The notes under the pieces were generated by a model. It searched no databases. It was not told the DNA's origin and saw only the letters and a list, made by a program, of their open reading frames with translations. DNA of 64,000 nucleotides from an uncultured Alphaproteobacteria bacterium. Its GTDB lineage: Bacteria; Pseudomonadota; Alphaproteobacteria; HIMB59. Below are positions 37,517-47,540 of this stretch, one piece after another (positions within the stretch are counted from its first letter, which is position 1; every line of letters begins with the position of its first letter). The stretch lies in the NCBI GenBank assembly GCA_902528805.1, contig CABZUC010000002.1:1-64000 (forward strand), read 5' to 3'. The translations under genes and the position numbers were made by a program.

Positions 37517-38590
37517 TTAAGGTTTTAAAATAAATAAGTTTGAGTTTGTCTCATCAGCAATAATGTATACATTACCTGATTGATCGATTTCTATATCTCT
37601 GACTCTTCCAATTTTATCTTTAAATATGACCTCCTCCTCAACAAATTCATTATTTTTTCTATGTAATACAGATAGGTATTTGTATTTTAGAGAGGAAACT
37701 AAAAGTGAATCTTTCCACTGCGGAAAAGCATTACCTTCATAAAATTTAATGCCACTTACTGCAATAGAAGGCACCCAGATAAACTCAGGTTTTAAAAAAC
37801 CAGGTTCCCAAGCGTTGCCATCACCGATTTTTGTACCAGAGTAGTTTATCCCTCCCCATCCAATTTTTTTCCAGCCATAATTAGATCCACTGACAACTTT
37901 ACCTATGAAATCTCCGCCTTTAGGTCCATGATTAGATATATAAATAGTTTTTGTTTGAGGGTCCAAAGTCATACCTTGAGGATTTCTAACACCAATCTGA
38001 AATAACTCAGGTAACCAATTATTTCCTTTTATAAAAGGGTTATCTTTAGGATATTCTCCATTTTTGTGAATTCTAATAATTGAGCCAATAGAGTTTGTGA
38101 AGTCTTGAGCTATCATGCCCTTTCCTCTCTCACCAACGCTTACATAAAGATAATCATCGAAAATCTCTATTCTTGAACCAAAATGCTTACCATTATCTAT
38201 GTAGGGAAGGGCTTCATATATAAGTTTTTCATTTATAAGTTTATTGTTTTGAAGTTCGGCTCGATAAACTGCGGTTGTATATTTTCTTCCTTTTTGAATG
38301 GAGCAGGTTACCCATACAATGTTCTTTTCACTAACAATATCAAGTAAGCCTCCTTGACCAAAAAAAATTGAAGGAATGTTATGTGATATTTGTATCTGAG
38401 AAGAATTCTTTGTATTTACCAAATAAATTTCACCAGTTTTTTGGGTGATTAGAAGCTCTTCTGAATTTAACCAGCTCATTCCCCAAGGAAAATTTAGTTC
38501 TATCGGAGTCTTCTCTAAGACAATTGAATATGCATTAAAGGTAAATAAAAGAAAAATTGATATAAAATATATAAGTTTTTTTTTAATCAA
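37517..38590 (-). CDS. PQQ-dependent sugar dehydrogenase-like protein (soluble aldose dehydrogenase/sorbosone family)
   Basis: Signal peptide; PWGMSWLNSEELLITQKTGEIYLV, GQGGLLDIV, GSRIEIFDDYLYVSVGERG, RNPQGMTLDPQTKTIYISNHGPKGGDFI. Confidence 0.88.
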   Translation of the reverse strand: MIKKKLIYFISIFLLFTFNAYSIVLEKTPIELNFPWGMSWLNSEELLITQKTGEIYLVNTKNSSQIQISHNIPSIFFGQGGLLDIVSEKNIVWVTCSIQKGRKYTTAVYRAELQNNKLINEKLIYEALPYIDNGKHFGSRIEIFDDYLYVSVGERGKGMIAQDFTNSIGSIIRIHKNGEYPKDNPFIKGNNWLPELFQIGVRNPQGMTLDPQTKTIYISNHGPKGGDFIGKVVSGSNYGWKKIGWGGINYSGTKIGDGNAWEPGFLKPEFIWVPSIAVSGIKFYEGNAFPQWKDSLLVSSLKYKYLSVLHRKNNEFVEEEVIFKDKIGRVRDIEIDQSGNVYIIADETNSNLFILKP

Positions 38591-38601
38591 CGAGAATGAG
38601 A

Positions 38602-39636
38602 TTATTTTACCCCAAGTTTTTTTTGCAAGTCACTTGAAGAGGTAGTATACCTAAAAACATACTTTTTATCAGTATGACAATATTCAAACATTTTTTTTGC
38701 AGCGAGTGCCGCCTCATGAAAACCACTTAGTATCAATTTTAACTTACCAGGGTAGATACAAATATCTCCCACGGCAAAAATTCTTGGTACTGAAGTTTCG
38801 AAGTTTTCTGTATTAACAGAAATTAGGTTTTTTTCTAAATTTAACCCCCACTCTGCGATTGGGCCTAATTCAATTTTTAAACCAAAAAATGGGAATATTG
38901 CATCAATGTCATTAATTAACTTACCATCGTCTAGTGTAACTGTAACTTTACCTTTTTCATTAAGAGAAACATTCTTAAGACTTCCCATATTAAAATTTAC
39001 TTCCCCCTTATCTACCAACGACATAACTTTATTTACTGAGTCTTGAACACCTTTAAATTCTTTTCTTCTGTGAACCAGTGATACTTTTTTTGCAATACCT
39101 TGAAATCCCATAACATAATCTAAAGCGGAGTCACCACCACCAATAATTAAAATATTCTTGTCTTGAAAGTCTGTTCTTTTTTTGACTGAATAAAAAATGT
39201 TTTTATTTTCTAATTGATCGGCTCCCTCTGCTGGAAGTTTCCTTGGAACAAAACTACCTGCTCCAGCTGCTATGACAACAGACTTGCACTTAATTGAAGT
39301 GCCTTTATCTGTTTCTACAAAAATATCATTTTCATTAATTTCAATTTTTGAGGTTAATTGGTTTAGGTGATAAGTAGGGTTGAAAGGTTCAGCTTGTTTA
39401 ATTAAATCATCGGTTAACTCTTGGCCCGTGATAGCTGGTCTACTTGGAATATCATATAAATTCTTATCAGGGTAAAGCTCAGCACATTGTCCACCAATTT
39501 TGTCAAGATTATCAATGAGATGAGATTTCATATCTAAAAGGCCCAGCTCAAATACTTGGAAAAGACCGCAAGGACCAGCGCCAATTATAACCACATCTGT
39601 TTCGTGACTGGATCCTGGATTTACAATATTATTCAT
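38602..39636 (-). CDS. Ferredoxin--NADP reductase, thioredoxin-reductase-like type
   Basis: VVIIGAGPCGLFQVFELGLLDMKSHLIDNLDKIGGQCAELYPDKNLYDIPSRPAITGQEL; ILIIGGGDSALDY; FAVGDICIYPGKLKLILSGFHEAALAAK. Confidence 0.93.
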   Translation of the reverse strand: MNNIVNPGSSHETDVVIIGAGPCGLFQVFELGLLDMKSHLIDNLDKIGGQCAELYPDKNLYDIPSRPAITGQELTDDLIKQAEPFNPTYHLNQLTSKIEINENDIFVETDKGTSIKCKSVVIAAGAGSFVPRKLPAEGADQLENKNIFYSVKKRTDFQDKNILIIGGGDSALDYVMGFQGIAKKVSLVHRRKEFKGVQDSVNKVMSLVDKGEVNFNMGSLKNVSLNEKGKVTVTLDDGKLINDIDAIFPFFGLKIELGPIAEWGLNLEKNLISVNTENFETSVPRIFAVGDICIYPGKLKLILSGFHEAALAAKKMFEYCHTDKKYVFRYTTSSSDLQKKLGVK

Positions 39637-39715
39637 GTCTTATATTATAGTAATATATTAAATTTAAGATCAAACAGTTATATATTATCAATAGTTATTG
39701 AGGAGAAATGAATAA

Positions 39716-40099
39716 ATGAAGACTTTTCCAGAGCTTTTAGAAGAAGCAAATGCTGAAATCAAATCAGTGAGCCCAGAAGAATTAAAACAGCAATTAGATA
39801 ATGAAGAAATTATCCTTGTTGATGTTCGCTCAAAAGATGCCATCGAGGCTGAAGGTCAAATAGAAGGATCAGTTCATGTTCCAAGAGACATGCTGGAATT
39901 TCACGCTGATCAAAGACCAGACAACCCTCTCAGAAAAGAAGAACTTGATCCTGAGAAAAAAATTGTTGTTTATTGTGGAGTGGGTGGTCAAGGAACTTTA
40001 TCAACTAAAACTCTTCAAGATATGGGTTATAAAGATGTATCTAACTTATCCGGTGGAACAAATGCTTGGGTAAAAGCAGGGTTTGAATTAAAAAAATAA
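39716..40099 (+). CDS. Rhodanese-like domain protein
   Basis: SPEELKQQLDNEEIILVDVRSKDAIEAEGQIEGSVHVPRDML, VVYCGVGGQGTLSTKTLQDMGYKDVSNLSGGTNAWVKAGF. Confidence 0.93.
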   Translation: MKTFPELLEEANAEIKSVSPEELKQQLDNEEIILVDVRSKDAIEAEGQIEGSVHVPRDMLEFHADQRPDNPLRKEELDPEKKIVVYCGVGGQGTLSTKTLQDMGYKDVSNLSGGTNAWVKAGFELKK

Positions 40100-40104
40100 A
40101 TTAG

Positions 40105-40194
40105 TTATTTATTTTTATTATTTTCGTAAAGCATAGTAGCCATTACTAGAACGGCTCCAAAGATGCCTAGAAGAATCCATGTATCAAAAGACAT
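40105..40194 (-). CDS. Putative 29-aa single-TM microprotein (not in the ORF track)
   Basis: Reverse complement ATG TCT TTT GAT ... AAA TAA = MSFDTWILLGIFGAVLVMATMLYENNKNK*; start is 1 nt after the Rieske oxygenase stop (TAGAATG). Confidence 0.5.
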   Translation of the reverse strand: MSFDTWILLGIFGAVLVMATMLYENNKNK

Positions 40195-40195
40195 T

Positions 40196-41386
40196 CTAAA
40201 CTTTTAACATCTTTCTAGCATACCAATCGTGAAAGACATGAGTTGGTTCATCCATCACCGGTGAAAAGCGCCCTCCATCAAAGCCCTCCGCATACCGGCT
40301 TTGCTGCATTCCTTCTACTACAAAAATATCTTCTTCAAATACGGTTCTCCAAAGCTTGGTATTCTCTAAGCGTGTTTGCTGATATTCATCAGACAGCATA
40401 AAAGAGTCTGAATAATAGATTTCAACATGCTCTTTGATTTGATCACATCCAATTGGTTCAATAATGAGATTAAAAACATGATCTTTTTGAACACCCAATA
40501 TTAAATTTGGAAATAAAACAATATATTCTCCTTTGCTGTCCCATTCAGAGCTTAAATTTTTAAAATTTTGAAATTGTTTTCCTGTTGAATATCTTGGAAT
40601 GTATTTATTACTAATTTGTCCAGAATAATGCCCATATTTTACAATATTTTCATGATCCTCTAACTTGGAATAACTATTTAAACCCGGGTGAATCCAAGGG
40701 AGGTGGTAGGACTCTAAGTAATTTTCGACTGCTAGTTTCCAATTAGTGTTTACCTCAAGCTCAAAGGATGAGTCGCTCATATCTGAATACATAGGTTGAT
40801 CAAAAGAGGACCATCGTTCTAACAAAGGTTTATGAACCTCTTCAAAGGGTTTTGCCCTGCCATCAGGATTCACAAATATGACATCTCTCCAAACATGAGA
40901 ACGAACCTCAATTAATGATAATTCACTTTTATTAATATCTGAGTGATAGTTATAACCTGGTCCTCCAATATGAGGGGTAGCAACAACTTCTCCGGTTTGC
41001 TTGTAGCACCAAGAATGGTAAGGACAGCGAATTGCCCCCTTCAGAACTTTGGGGTCTTTAATGAGGGTCATACCTCGATGTCGACATACATTTTGAAAAA
41101 CACGTATTTTTTTATCTTGGATACTGCGAATTAATAAAAGAGGATTTTTAAAATAATTGACCGGTCTCACAGAACCAGGTTGAGGTAGGTCTTTTACAAA
41201 GCCTACGGCAAACCAACCTTTGTTAAAAAGAATTTCTCTCTCTAAATCAAAATATTTAGTTTTAGTATAATATTCATTAGGGATGCCTTTTGCTTCGTGT
41301 ATTGGTTTAATACATTGTTCTAATTTTTGAAGATCTTGAAAATAAACTTGATTGGTATCTTGTTGGTCAACATCTACTTCTCTCAC
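40196..41386 (-). CDS. Rieske-type aromatic ring-hydroxylating/betaine-demethylating oxygenase, alpha subunit
   Basis: Rieske centre CRHRGMTLIKDPKVLKGAIRCPYHSWCYKQTGEV; non-haem iron region NWKLAVENYLESYHLPWIHPGL. Confidence 0.92.
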   Translation of the reverse strand: MREVDVDQQDTNQVYFQDLQKLEQCIKPIHEAKGIPNEYYTKTKYFDLEREILFNKGWFAVGFVKDLPQPGSVRPVNYFKNPLLLIRSIQDKKIRVFQNVCRHRGMTLIKDPKVLKGAIRCPYHSWCYKQTGEVVATPHIGGPGYNYHSDINKSELSLIEVRSHVWRDVIFVNPDGRAKPFEEVHKPLLERWSSFDQPMYSDMSDSSFELEVNTNWKLAVENYLESYHLPWIHPGLNSYSKLEDHENIVKYGHYSGQISNKYIPRYSTGKQFQNFKNLSSEWDSKGEYIVLFPNLILGVQKDHVFNLIIEPIGCDQIKEHVEIYYSDSFMLSDEYQQTRLENTKLWRTVFEEDIFVVEGMQQSRYAEGFDGGRFSPVMDEPTHVFHDWYARKMLKV

Positions 41387-41405
41387 AATTAATTCCTTTT
41401 TATTG

Positions 41406-42872
41406 TCACGTTAAATCTATCCAAATAGTTTTTAGCTCACAATACTGATCATGTGCAGCTAAAGATTTATCCCTACCCCCGAAGCCGGAGAGTTTATAAC
41501 CCCCAAAAGGAGTAGTGATATCGCCCTCGCCGTAACAATTAACTGCTACAGTCCCAGCCTTAATTTTTCTTGCAGCTACATGAGCCGTCTTATTAGAGTT
41601 AGTAAAAACAGAAGCAGCCAGTCCGTACTTATTTTGATTAGCTAAAGCTATGCCTTCTTCTGGATCTTTAAAGGTTGTAATTCCCAAGACAGGGCCAAAA
41701 ACTTCTTCAGAAAATAGAGTATTTTCAGGCTTTACGTTATCAAATATTGTTGGCTGAACAAAATATCCACCTGTATCTTCTCTGGTTCTTTTACCTCCAA
41801 TAACTAAATTATTTTTATCCTGGTTAGCTTGATCAATGAAGCCCATGACCTTGTCTAGATGTGCTTGTTCAATCATTGGGCCAATTTTAGTTGCAGCATC
41901 TAAAGGATCTCCCACTACCCACTCTTTAGATTTCTCGACAATTAATTCTAGTAGTTCATCTTTGATTGATTGATGAACAAGTAAACGAGAATTTGAAGAA
42001 CAGTTTTCTCCCATATTCCAAAATATAGAATTAGTGGCGTGATCAGCTACTGTGTCTAAATCCTCAGTGTCACCCATTACAATAAAAGGATTTTTTCCAC
42101 CGCACTCTAGTAAAACTCTTTTAAGATTAGTATCAGCAGAGTAACGTAGAAACATTCGCCCAGTTTCAGTAGAACCAGTAAAAGCAACACAATCAACATC
42201 AGGATGTTCACCTAGCGCTTTTCCCACAGTCTCACCAAAACCACAAACAACATTTATAACACCATCGGGAATGCCAGCCTCTGCAGCAAGTTCTCCAATT
42301 CTAATTGTTGAAAGAGAGGTTTGTTCAGCAGGTTTCAGAACTACTGTATTTCCAGTTGCAAGAATGGGACCGAGCTTCCAGGCAGCCATCATTGCAGGAA
42401 AATTCCAAGGTAGAATAGCCGCGACGACACCCATCGGCTCCCTGACAATCATCGAGAGGATACTTGGGTCACTTGGAGAAATTTGATCGTACAACTTGTC
42501 AATTGCTTCGGCGTGCCAGCGAATAGTATTAACTGTTTCTGGCATATCTATTTCTAGACAATCAGTTATAGGCTTGCCTGCTTCCATAGCTTCCATCATC
42601 GCTAACTCCTCTGCATGTGCCTCTATAACTGTTGCAAATCTCAATAAAACTTTTTTTCTCTCAGCAGGTGGCATCTTAGACCAATGACCCTCCTCAAAAG
42701 CTTTTCTTGCTGCGGACACCGCTTTATTAACATCTTCACCGGAAGCCTCAGCGACACTTGCTAAGACTTTACCGTTAGCAGGGTTAATAGTCTCAAATGT
42801 TTTGCCTTCAGATCCAAGAATAGGCCTACCTCCTATGATCAATTTTGTTGAAAAATCAACTGTTTTAGACAT
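41406..42872 (-). CDS. Aldehyde dehydrogenase (PuuC-like)
   Basis: ILPWNFPAMMAAWKLGPILATGNTVVLKPAEQT, FTGSTETGR, LECGGKNPFIV, NMGENCSSNSRLLV. Confidence 0.95.
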   Translation of the reverse strand: MSKTVDFSTKLIIGGRPILGSEGKTFETINPANGKVLASVAEASGEDVNKAVSAARKAFEEGHWSKMPPAERKKVLLRFATVIEAHAEELAMMEAMEAGKPITDCLEIDMPETVNTIRWHAEAIDKLYDQISPSDPSILSMIVREPMGVVAAILPWNFPAMMAAWKLGPILATGNTVVLKPAEQTSLSTIRIGELAAEAGIPDGVINVVCGFGETVGKALGEHPDVDCVAFTGSTETGRMFLRYSADTNLKRVLLECGGKNPFIVMGDTEDLDTVADHATNSIFWNMGENCSSNSRLLVHQSIKDELLELIVEKSKEWVVGDPLDAATKIGPMIEQAHLDKVMGFIDQANQDKNNLVIGGKRTREDTGGYFVQPTIFDNVKPENTLFSEEVFGPVLGITTFKDPEEGIALANQNKYGLAASVFTNSNKTAHVAARKIKAGTVAVNCYGEGDITTPFGGYKLSGFGGRDKSLAAHDQYCELKTIWIDLT

Positions 42873-42886
42873 AAATTGCTCCTTAT

Positions 42887-43852
42887 TTAGTTCCTTTTAA
42901 TTGAAGACTGGATTAACCAATCTTTCTCTTCCTGCCAATCTCTCCAAACCATTCTATTGTTAGTAGTATGGTTGATGGGTAGTTTTGACATGGCAATTCT
43001 TAAATCATGGCGTGCAGGTGCTGCTACATTTGGTAGGGGTTTACGGGGTGGGCCCATTTCTCTACCTGATAAATTCGCGGCTGCTTTAATTCCTGTAAGG
43101 TAGTCAACGTCGTGTCTATTTCCTCCCAGCCATAAGCACACGGGTTCCATCAATTTCCATAAATCCATAGCATCTTGATATTTTTTTTCTTCAATTAAAT
43201 TAAATAGTTTAACACATTCATGGGGCATAAAATTTACAGCTCCCCAAATCATCCCTGTACATCCACTCATTAATGCAAATGGGGCAAAGGAGTCTATTCC
43301 ACAGAAAACTCTTCCTCCCGTCTTGATAAATTTTTGCAAATTTAAAAAGTCTCCTGAACTATCTTTAATATAATCTAAATTTTCTATTGCTAATAATTTA
43401 CGATAAGTGTCTTCAGAGAGGGGTGCGGCTTGCTGTGGAACATTATACATTACGATAGGAACTCTCACTGCTTTTGCTATAGCCTCATAGTGATAAATAA
43501 TTCCACGTTCTGAGGGCGGTTCCAGAAAAGGTGGCATAACCATAATTGCAGTTGCACCTGCATCTTCTGCGGCCCTTGCTTTGTTAATACACTCATTAGT
43601 ACTAAGTGCAGTAGTTTGTGCTATCGTAGGGCACCTGCCATTAATATGTTTAACACCCTCTGAAATTAAAGTTTGTTTTTCATCATCTGTTAGATAAGCG
43701 TATTCACCAGTGCCAGAACATAGGACTAAACCATGTATACCCGCTTCTAATAAGTCCTCGATATGAGAGTGGTAACGCTTTAGATCAATTCCCTCTCCAC
43801 TATCTTGGAATGGGGTGCACATAGCTCCGTAGATACCTTTTAAAATAGTCAC
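42887..43852 (-). CDS. Dihydrodipicolinate synthase/N-acetylneuraminate lyase family protein
   Basis: GIYGAMCTPFQDSGEGIDLKRYHSHIEDLLEAGIHGLVLCSGTGEYAYLTDDEK, MYNVPQQAA, YIKDSSGDFLNL (Schiff-base Lys). Confidence 0.93.
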   Translation of the reverse strand: MTILKGIYGAMCTPFQDSGEGIDLKRYHSHIEDLLEAGIHGLVLCSGTGEYAYLTDDEKQTLISEGVKHINGRCPTIAQTTALSTNECINKARAAEDAGATAIMVMPPFLEPPSERGIIYHYEAIAKAVRVPIVMYNVPQQAAPLSEDTYRKLLAIENLDYIKDSSGDFLNLQKFIKTGGRVFCGIDSFAPFALMSGCTGMIWGAVNFMPHECVKLFNLIEEKKYQDAMDLWKLMEPVCLWLGGNRHDVDYLTGIKAAANLSGREMGPPRKPLPNVAAPARHDLRIAMSKLPINHTTNNRMVWRDWQEEKDWLIQSSIKRN

Positions 43853-43910
43853 CTTCCCATAATCTCCTTATTTAAATTATCCAATGTATCATAATTGGTT
43901 ATCATTTCTT

Positions 43911-45248
43911 TTATAAATCCCTACCGGCTGTCATTTCTCGAGATTTAATTCTTAAGTTAGCCCCTATTTGGGTTAAAAAATTAGGCGGCAAAAGACTTGG
44001 TTTTTCAATATTTTCATACTTATCAAGTTGAGATGAGTTTGATTTACATGCTTTGTCAATGATTAATTTTCCTGCCAAAGTTCCTTTAACTGTTCCCAAT
44101 CCATTAGAACAGCAAGCTGAAAAGAGATTTTCATCTAACTCACCAAAAGCAGGGGCACCGTTTAAGGAAAGACAAACTCGCCCTCCCCAACTAAACTCAA
44201 ATGGTATTTCATTTAAGTTAGGAAAGCGTCCTATAAAACTTTTTCGGTGTTTTTGACAGGAGTTTTCAAAATCAGATTTAAGTGACTCAAGATTTTGGCG
44301 ACATCTCCAAGTATTCCTAATAAGAAGTCTAGATTGATTTTCACTAACCTTAATTTTTCTAACAGTAGTGCCAATAGGATTTGAAGAGGTCAAGCCCCAT
44401 GAGGGGTCACTTTTTAAAATACTATCATCAAATTTTTTAGTAAGAGAGGAGTAAGTAAAAATATGAATAAGTTGATTTTTGTAAAATCCAAAATTTGTTA
44501 TATGCCCATTAACTGCAAAAATAATATTTTTAGTTATTATTTTTCCTTGAGAAGTATAGGCGTCCCAACTACTATTTTTTTTTTCAATTTTTTTTATAGG
44601 ACTATTTTGAAAAACTTCGATTTTATCACTGAGTCTTTCAACTATTCTTTTGATATATTCAGCAGGCTGAATTAGAATTGTCCCAGGAGTATAAATTCCT
44701 TGTTCATAATAGTTGGAACCAGTGATTTCAGACATCTGTTTGGAATCTACAGACTGATAGTCCTCTCCTAATGCCTCTAATTGTTTTTTATAATCTTTAT
44801 TGAAAGAAATACCTTTGGGTGTTGCTGCACCATTTAGCTTACCTATCTTGTTATATACACTTTGGGGAATATCGTACTCTTCAACCATTTGTGATGAAAA
44901 TTCTATAGCCTCACGATTAAGAGAAATTGAGTCTTTATCTTTTTTAATTGAACTTAAATAATCTCCTTTTGCATTTATGTTGTGAGGAACATCGATCATG
45001 AAGCCACTATTCTGGCCAGCTGCTCCTTCGCCAATACCAATTGCATCAATGAGAATTATTTTGTCGCCACTACGAAGTTCCGTTAGTCTTTTTGCTGCGG
45101 ATATTCCTGCAAAGCCACTACCTATAATAAGCCAGTCACAGGAGTGATTTCGATCAAGAGTGGGGGCAAAATATCGGCTATCACTTATTTTTAACCAGCC
45201 ATTTTCGCCGATTTCTAATGGAAATTTGCTAGATGAGTAAGTAGTCAA
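43911..45248 (-). CDS. FAD-dependent amine/amino acid oxidoreductase (DAO family, PuuB-like)
   Basis: DWLIIGSGFAGISAAKRLTEL, GEGAAGQNSGFMIDVPHN, FEFSWGGRVCLSLNGAPAFGEL. Confidence 0.92.
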   Translation of the reverse strand: MTTYSSSKFPLEIGENGWLKISDSRYFAPTLDRNHSCDWLIIGSGFAGISAAKRLTELRSGDKIILIDAIGIGEGAAGQNSGFMIDVPHNINAKGDYLSSIKKDKDSISLNREAIEFSSQMVEEYDIPQSVYNKIGKLNGAATPKGISFNKDYKKQLEALGEDYQSVDSKQMSEITGSNYYEQGIYTPGTILIQPAEYIKRIVERLSDKIEVFQNSPIKKIEKKNSSWDAYTSQGKIITKNIIFAVNGHITNFGFYKNQLIHIFTYSSLTKKFDDSILKSDPSWGLTSSNPIGTTVRKIKVSENQSRLLIRNTWRCRQNLESLKSDFENSCQKHRKSFIGRFPNLNEIPFEFSWGGRVCLSLNGAPAFGELDENLFSACCSNGLGTVKGTLAGKLIIDKACKSNSSQLDKYENIEKPSLLPPNFLTQIGANLRIKSREMTAGRDL

Positions 45249-45265
45249 AGCACTCTAAATAGTTG

Positions 45266-46336
45266 CTACCCTTTGGGTAGCCACTTCTCTTCAGCTTTAT
45301 ACTTATCTTGATGCTTGGTATTAATGCTGCTTAAAGTTTTATCTGTGCCTAAGATAAAATGTTTGCTCATGTCAGGATAGTATTTGTAGGAGATAGGTTT
45401 ACGACCTAAAGCCACAGCCATTTCTCTTACATGATGTGGGGCTGCCCCACAGCACACTCCAATGAAATTAATATTTTTACTTTGACAGTCTTTGGCAAAC
45501 TCAGCCATTTCATATCGATTACAATAAAGATTATCAATGCCCACAGGGAAAGGTCTGTTGTTAGGAATACAATCACAGCCCTCATCTGGCAAAGAAAACC
45601 AAACAGGAAATTCATCTGTAGTTCTGACAGGAACTGGCAACCCTGCGACATGACAAGATACTTTTTCACGGATTTTAATTAAATGTTTCATTGTGTGATG
45701 AGGTCCTCTAAAACAATTTAAACCAACAACCTCAGCGCCATTATCTTCGAACTTTTTACAGGCATCCTCCGGGGTATCATTATCCCTTGTAAGGTCATTT
45801 GCTGGTATAGCTAAATTTACCACTGCTATTAAGCCTGCCTCTTTTATTTTTTTAAGAGCAATCAACGCTTCACCAGTCCATTGAATTGTTTCAGCTACAA
45901 CAAAGTCAACGCCTGCATCCTTTGCCCAGCCAATTTGTTCTTCATACATCTTCTCTACTTCAACTAATGAGGATTTATTATTGGGATCATATATATTCGT
46001 GTTAGCAACATCTCCTGCGATCATTAAATCTAAATCAGGAAATTCATTTGCAGCATCTTTTGCAATTTTTAAAGCATTTAATTGAAGTGGTTCAAGTAAT
46101 TCCTCTTTACCTATCAATCGAAGCTTTTCACGATGACCATAATATGTGAACGCTTGAACAACATCGCTGCCTGCTCTAATAAATTCTCGATGAAGTTGGG
46201 TAACCACTTCTGGATGCTCTAAAACTACTTCTGGTACGAAGGCGCCTGCCTGTAAATAGCCCCTTTTTTCCATTTCAAATAAATAACCCTCAGCACACAA
46301 AACTGGGCCCTTGTCTAATCTTTGAATTAAATCCAT
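45266..46336 (-). CDS. Homocysteine S-methyltransferase family protein (betaine--homocysteine methyltransferase-like)
   Basis: Zn-ligand motifs GLNC and GVCCGA; VVQAFTYYGHREKL. Confidence 0.85.
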   Translation of the reverse strand: MDLIQRLDKGPVLCAEGYLFEMEKRGYLQAGAFVPEVVLEHPEVVTQLHREFIRAGSDVVQAFTYYGHREKLRLIGKEELLEPLQLNALKIAKDAANEFPDLDLMIAGDVANTNIYDPNNKSSLVEVEKMYEEQIGWAKDAGVDFVVAETIQWTGEALIALKKIKEAGLIAVVNLAIPANDLTRDNDTPEDACKKFEDNGAEVVGLNCFRGPHHTMKHLIKIREKVSCHVAGLPVPVRTTDEFPVWFSLPDEGCDCIPNNRPFPVGIDNLYCNRYEMAEFAKDCQSKNINFIGVCCGAAPHHVREMAVALGRKPISYKYYPDMSKHFILGTDKTLSSINTKHQDKYKAEEKWLPKG

Positions 46337-46431
46337 AAACCTCTCCTCTTAATGAATAAAACTCTATTATGGAAATAAATCCATTTCTAGTTTAAAAAAA
46401 GATAGGATATTGAAGGTTTAGGAGAGTAACA

Positions 46432-47526
46432 GTGGGGGCAAAAAAAGCAGATTTTTTCGACTCAAGGGATAAATATTTATCTTTCGTGAATTCAACAAAT
46501 GAGAAAAGTAAAATTGCTTTCGAACTCGCAAAATACATAAAAAAATCAAAGATAACCAAAGATGCTTTTAGAATTTTTGACGCTGGAACCGGAGATGGAA
46601 GTGTAATCTCTACACTTTTATCTGCTGCTCATGAAAAATTTCCCGAAGACCCTATTATTGTTGTAGGAAAAGAAATAAGTATTGATGATATCAATAGCTT
46701 ACTAGCTTTTTTAGGTTATCGGTTCTATGAACATAAAAATTTAGTTTTTTGTATCACGAATGCCTCTTATAAAGATATACACGAGAAAGAGTTTAAAGAT
46801 TGTAAGCTTATAAAAAAAGAACTCTCAGGAAACTCTAGTTTTAGTTTTAATCAACAACTTATGAATATGAGCGATGTTATTAAAAAAAATTGGGAAATAA
46901 AAGAAGATACATCTACTACACTATTACGGCCCAAACATAAAAGCTTTATGGTAATTTATAGAAAAGATCAAAAAATCCCTTTAATTCATTTAATTCCTAA
47001 AAAATTAACTGATATCCCTGGAGTTTATGATTTTATTATAGCATCACAAGCCTTTCGATTGAGGTCGCCCTATCAAAGAACTTTGAAACTTGTATTATTA
47101 CCATTGATAAGGATGTTAGATTTTAAAGGGCAACTATTTTTTATCTATTCATCGGGAAATGATTTTACGAAAAAAATATTAAAACAATTTTTTCCTGAAA
47201 TTAATCCATTTCAATTTAATGATCCAAAAACCTTTATAAAAACTATTTCACAAAATATTCCTGAATTCTCAAAAAAATATAAAGTAAATGTATCAAATTT
47301 CCTTTTCTCTTTTCTGAACATTTCTCTTTCTTCAAAAAGAAAATTTTCTCCCATGAATTCACTAGGACTTTGGAATGCTATTACTTATGTGGGTCAAATA
47401 TCAGAAAATGAGCAAAATAATATTAAGATTAATGTTAAATTTTTAGATAAGATTAGTAGTAGTGCAAAAAAACTCTCATTAAACTTTAAAGATAATATGA
47501 TGAGGTTTGAAAAAAAAATAAAATAA
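46432..47526 (+). CDS. SAM-dependent methyltransferase-like protein of unknown function (GTG start)
   Basis: FRIFDAGTGDGSVISTLL resembles MTase motif I; 14 nt upstream of the DddP-like gene. Confidence 0.5.
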   Translation: MGAKKADFFDSRDKYLSFVNSTNEKSKIAFELAKYIKKSKITKDAFRIFDAGTGDGSVISTLLSAAHEKFPEDPIIVVGKEISIDDINSLLAFLGYRFYEHKNLVFCITNASYKDIHEKEFKDCKLIKKELSGNSSFSFNQQLMNMSDVIKKNWEIKEDTSTTLLRPKHKSFMVIYRKDQKIPLIHLIPKKLTDIPGVYDFIIASQAFRLRSPYQRTLKLVLLPLIRMLDFKGQLFFIYSSGNDFTKKILKQFFPEINPFQFNDPKTFIKTISQNIPEFSKKYKVNVSNFLFSFLNISLSSKRKFSPMNSLGLWNAITYVGQISENEQNNIKINVKFLDKISSSAKKLSLNFKDNMMRFEKKIK

Positions 47527-47540
47527 ATTAATATTTATCA

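Noticed and set aside
46337-46431. Possible SAM-responsive riboswitch upstream of the BHMT-like gene
   Set aside because: I could not find a recognisable SAM-II/SAM-V-type pseudoknot core by eye; an Infernal scan would decide.
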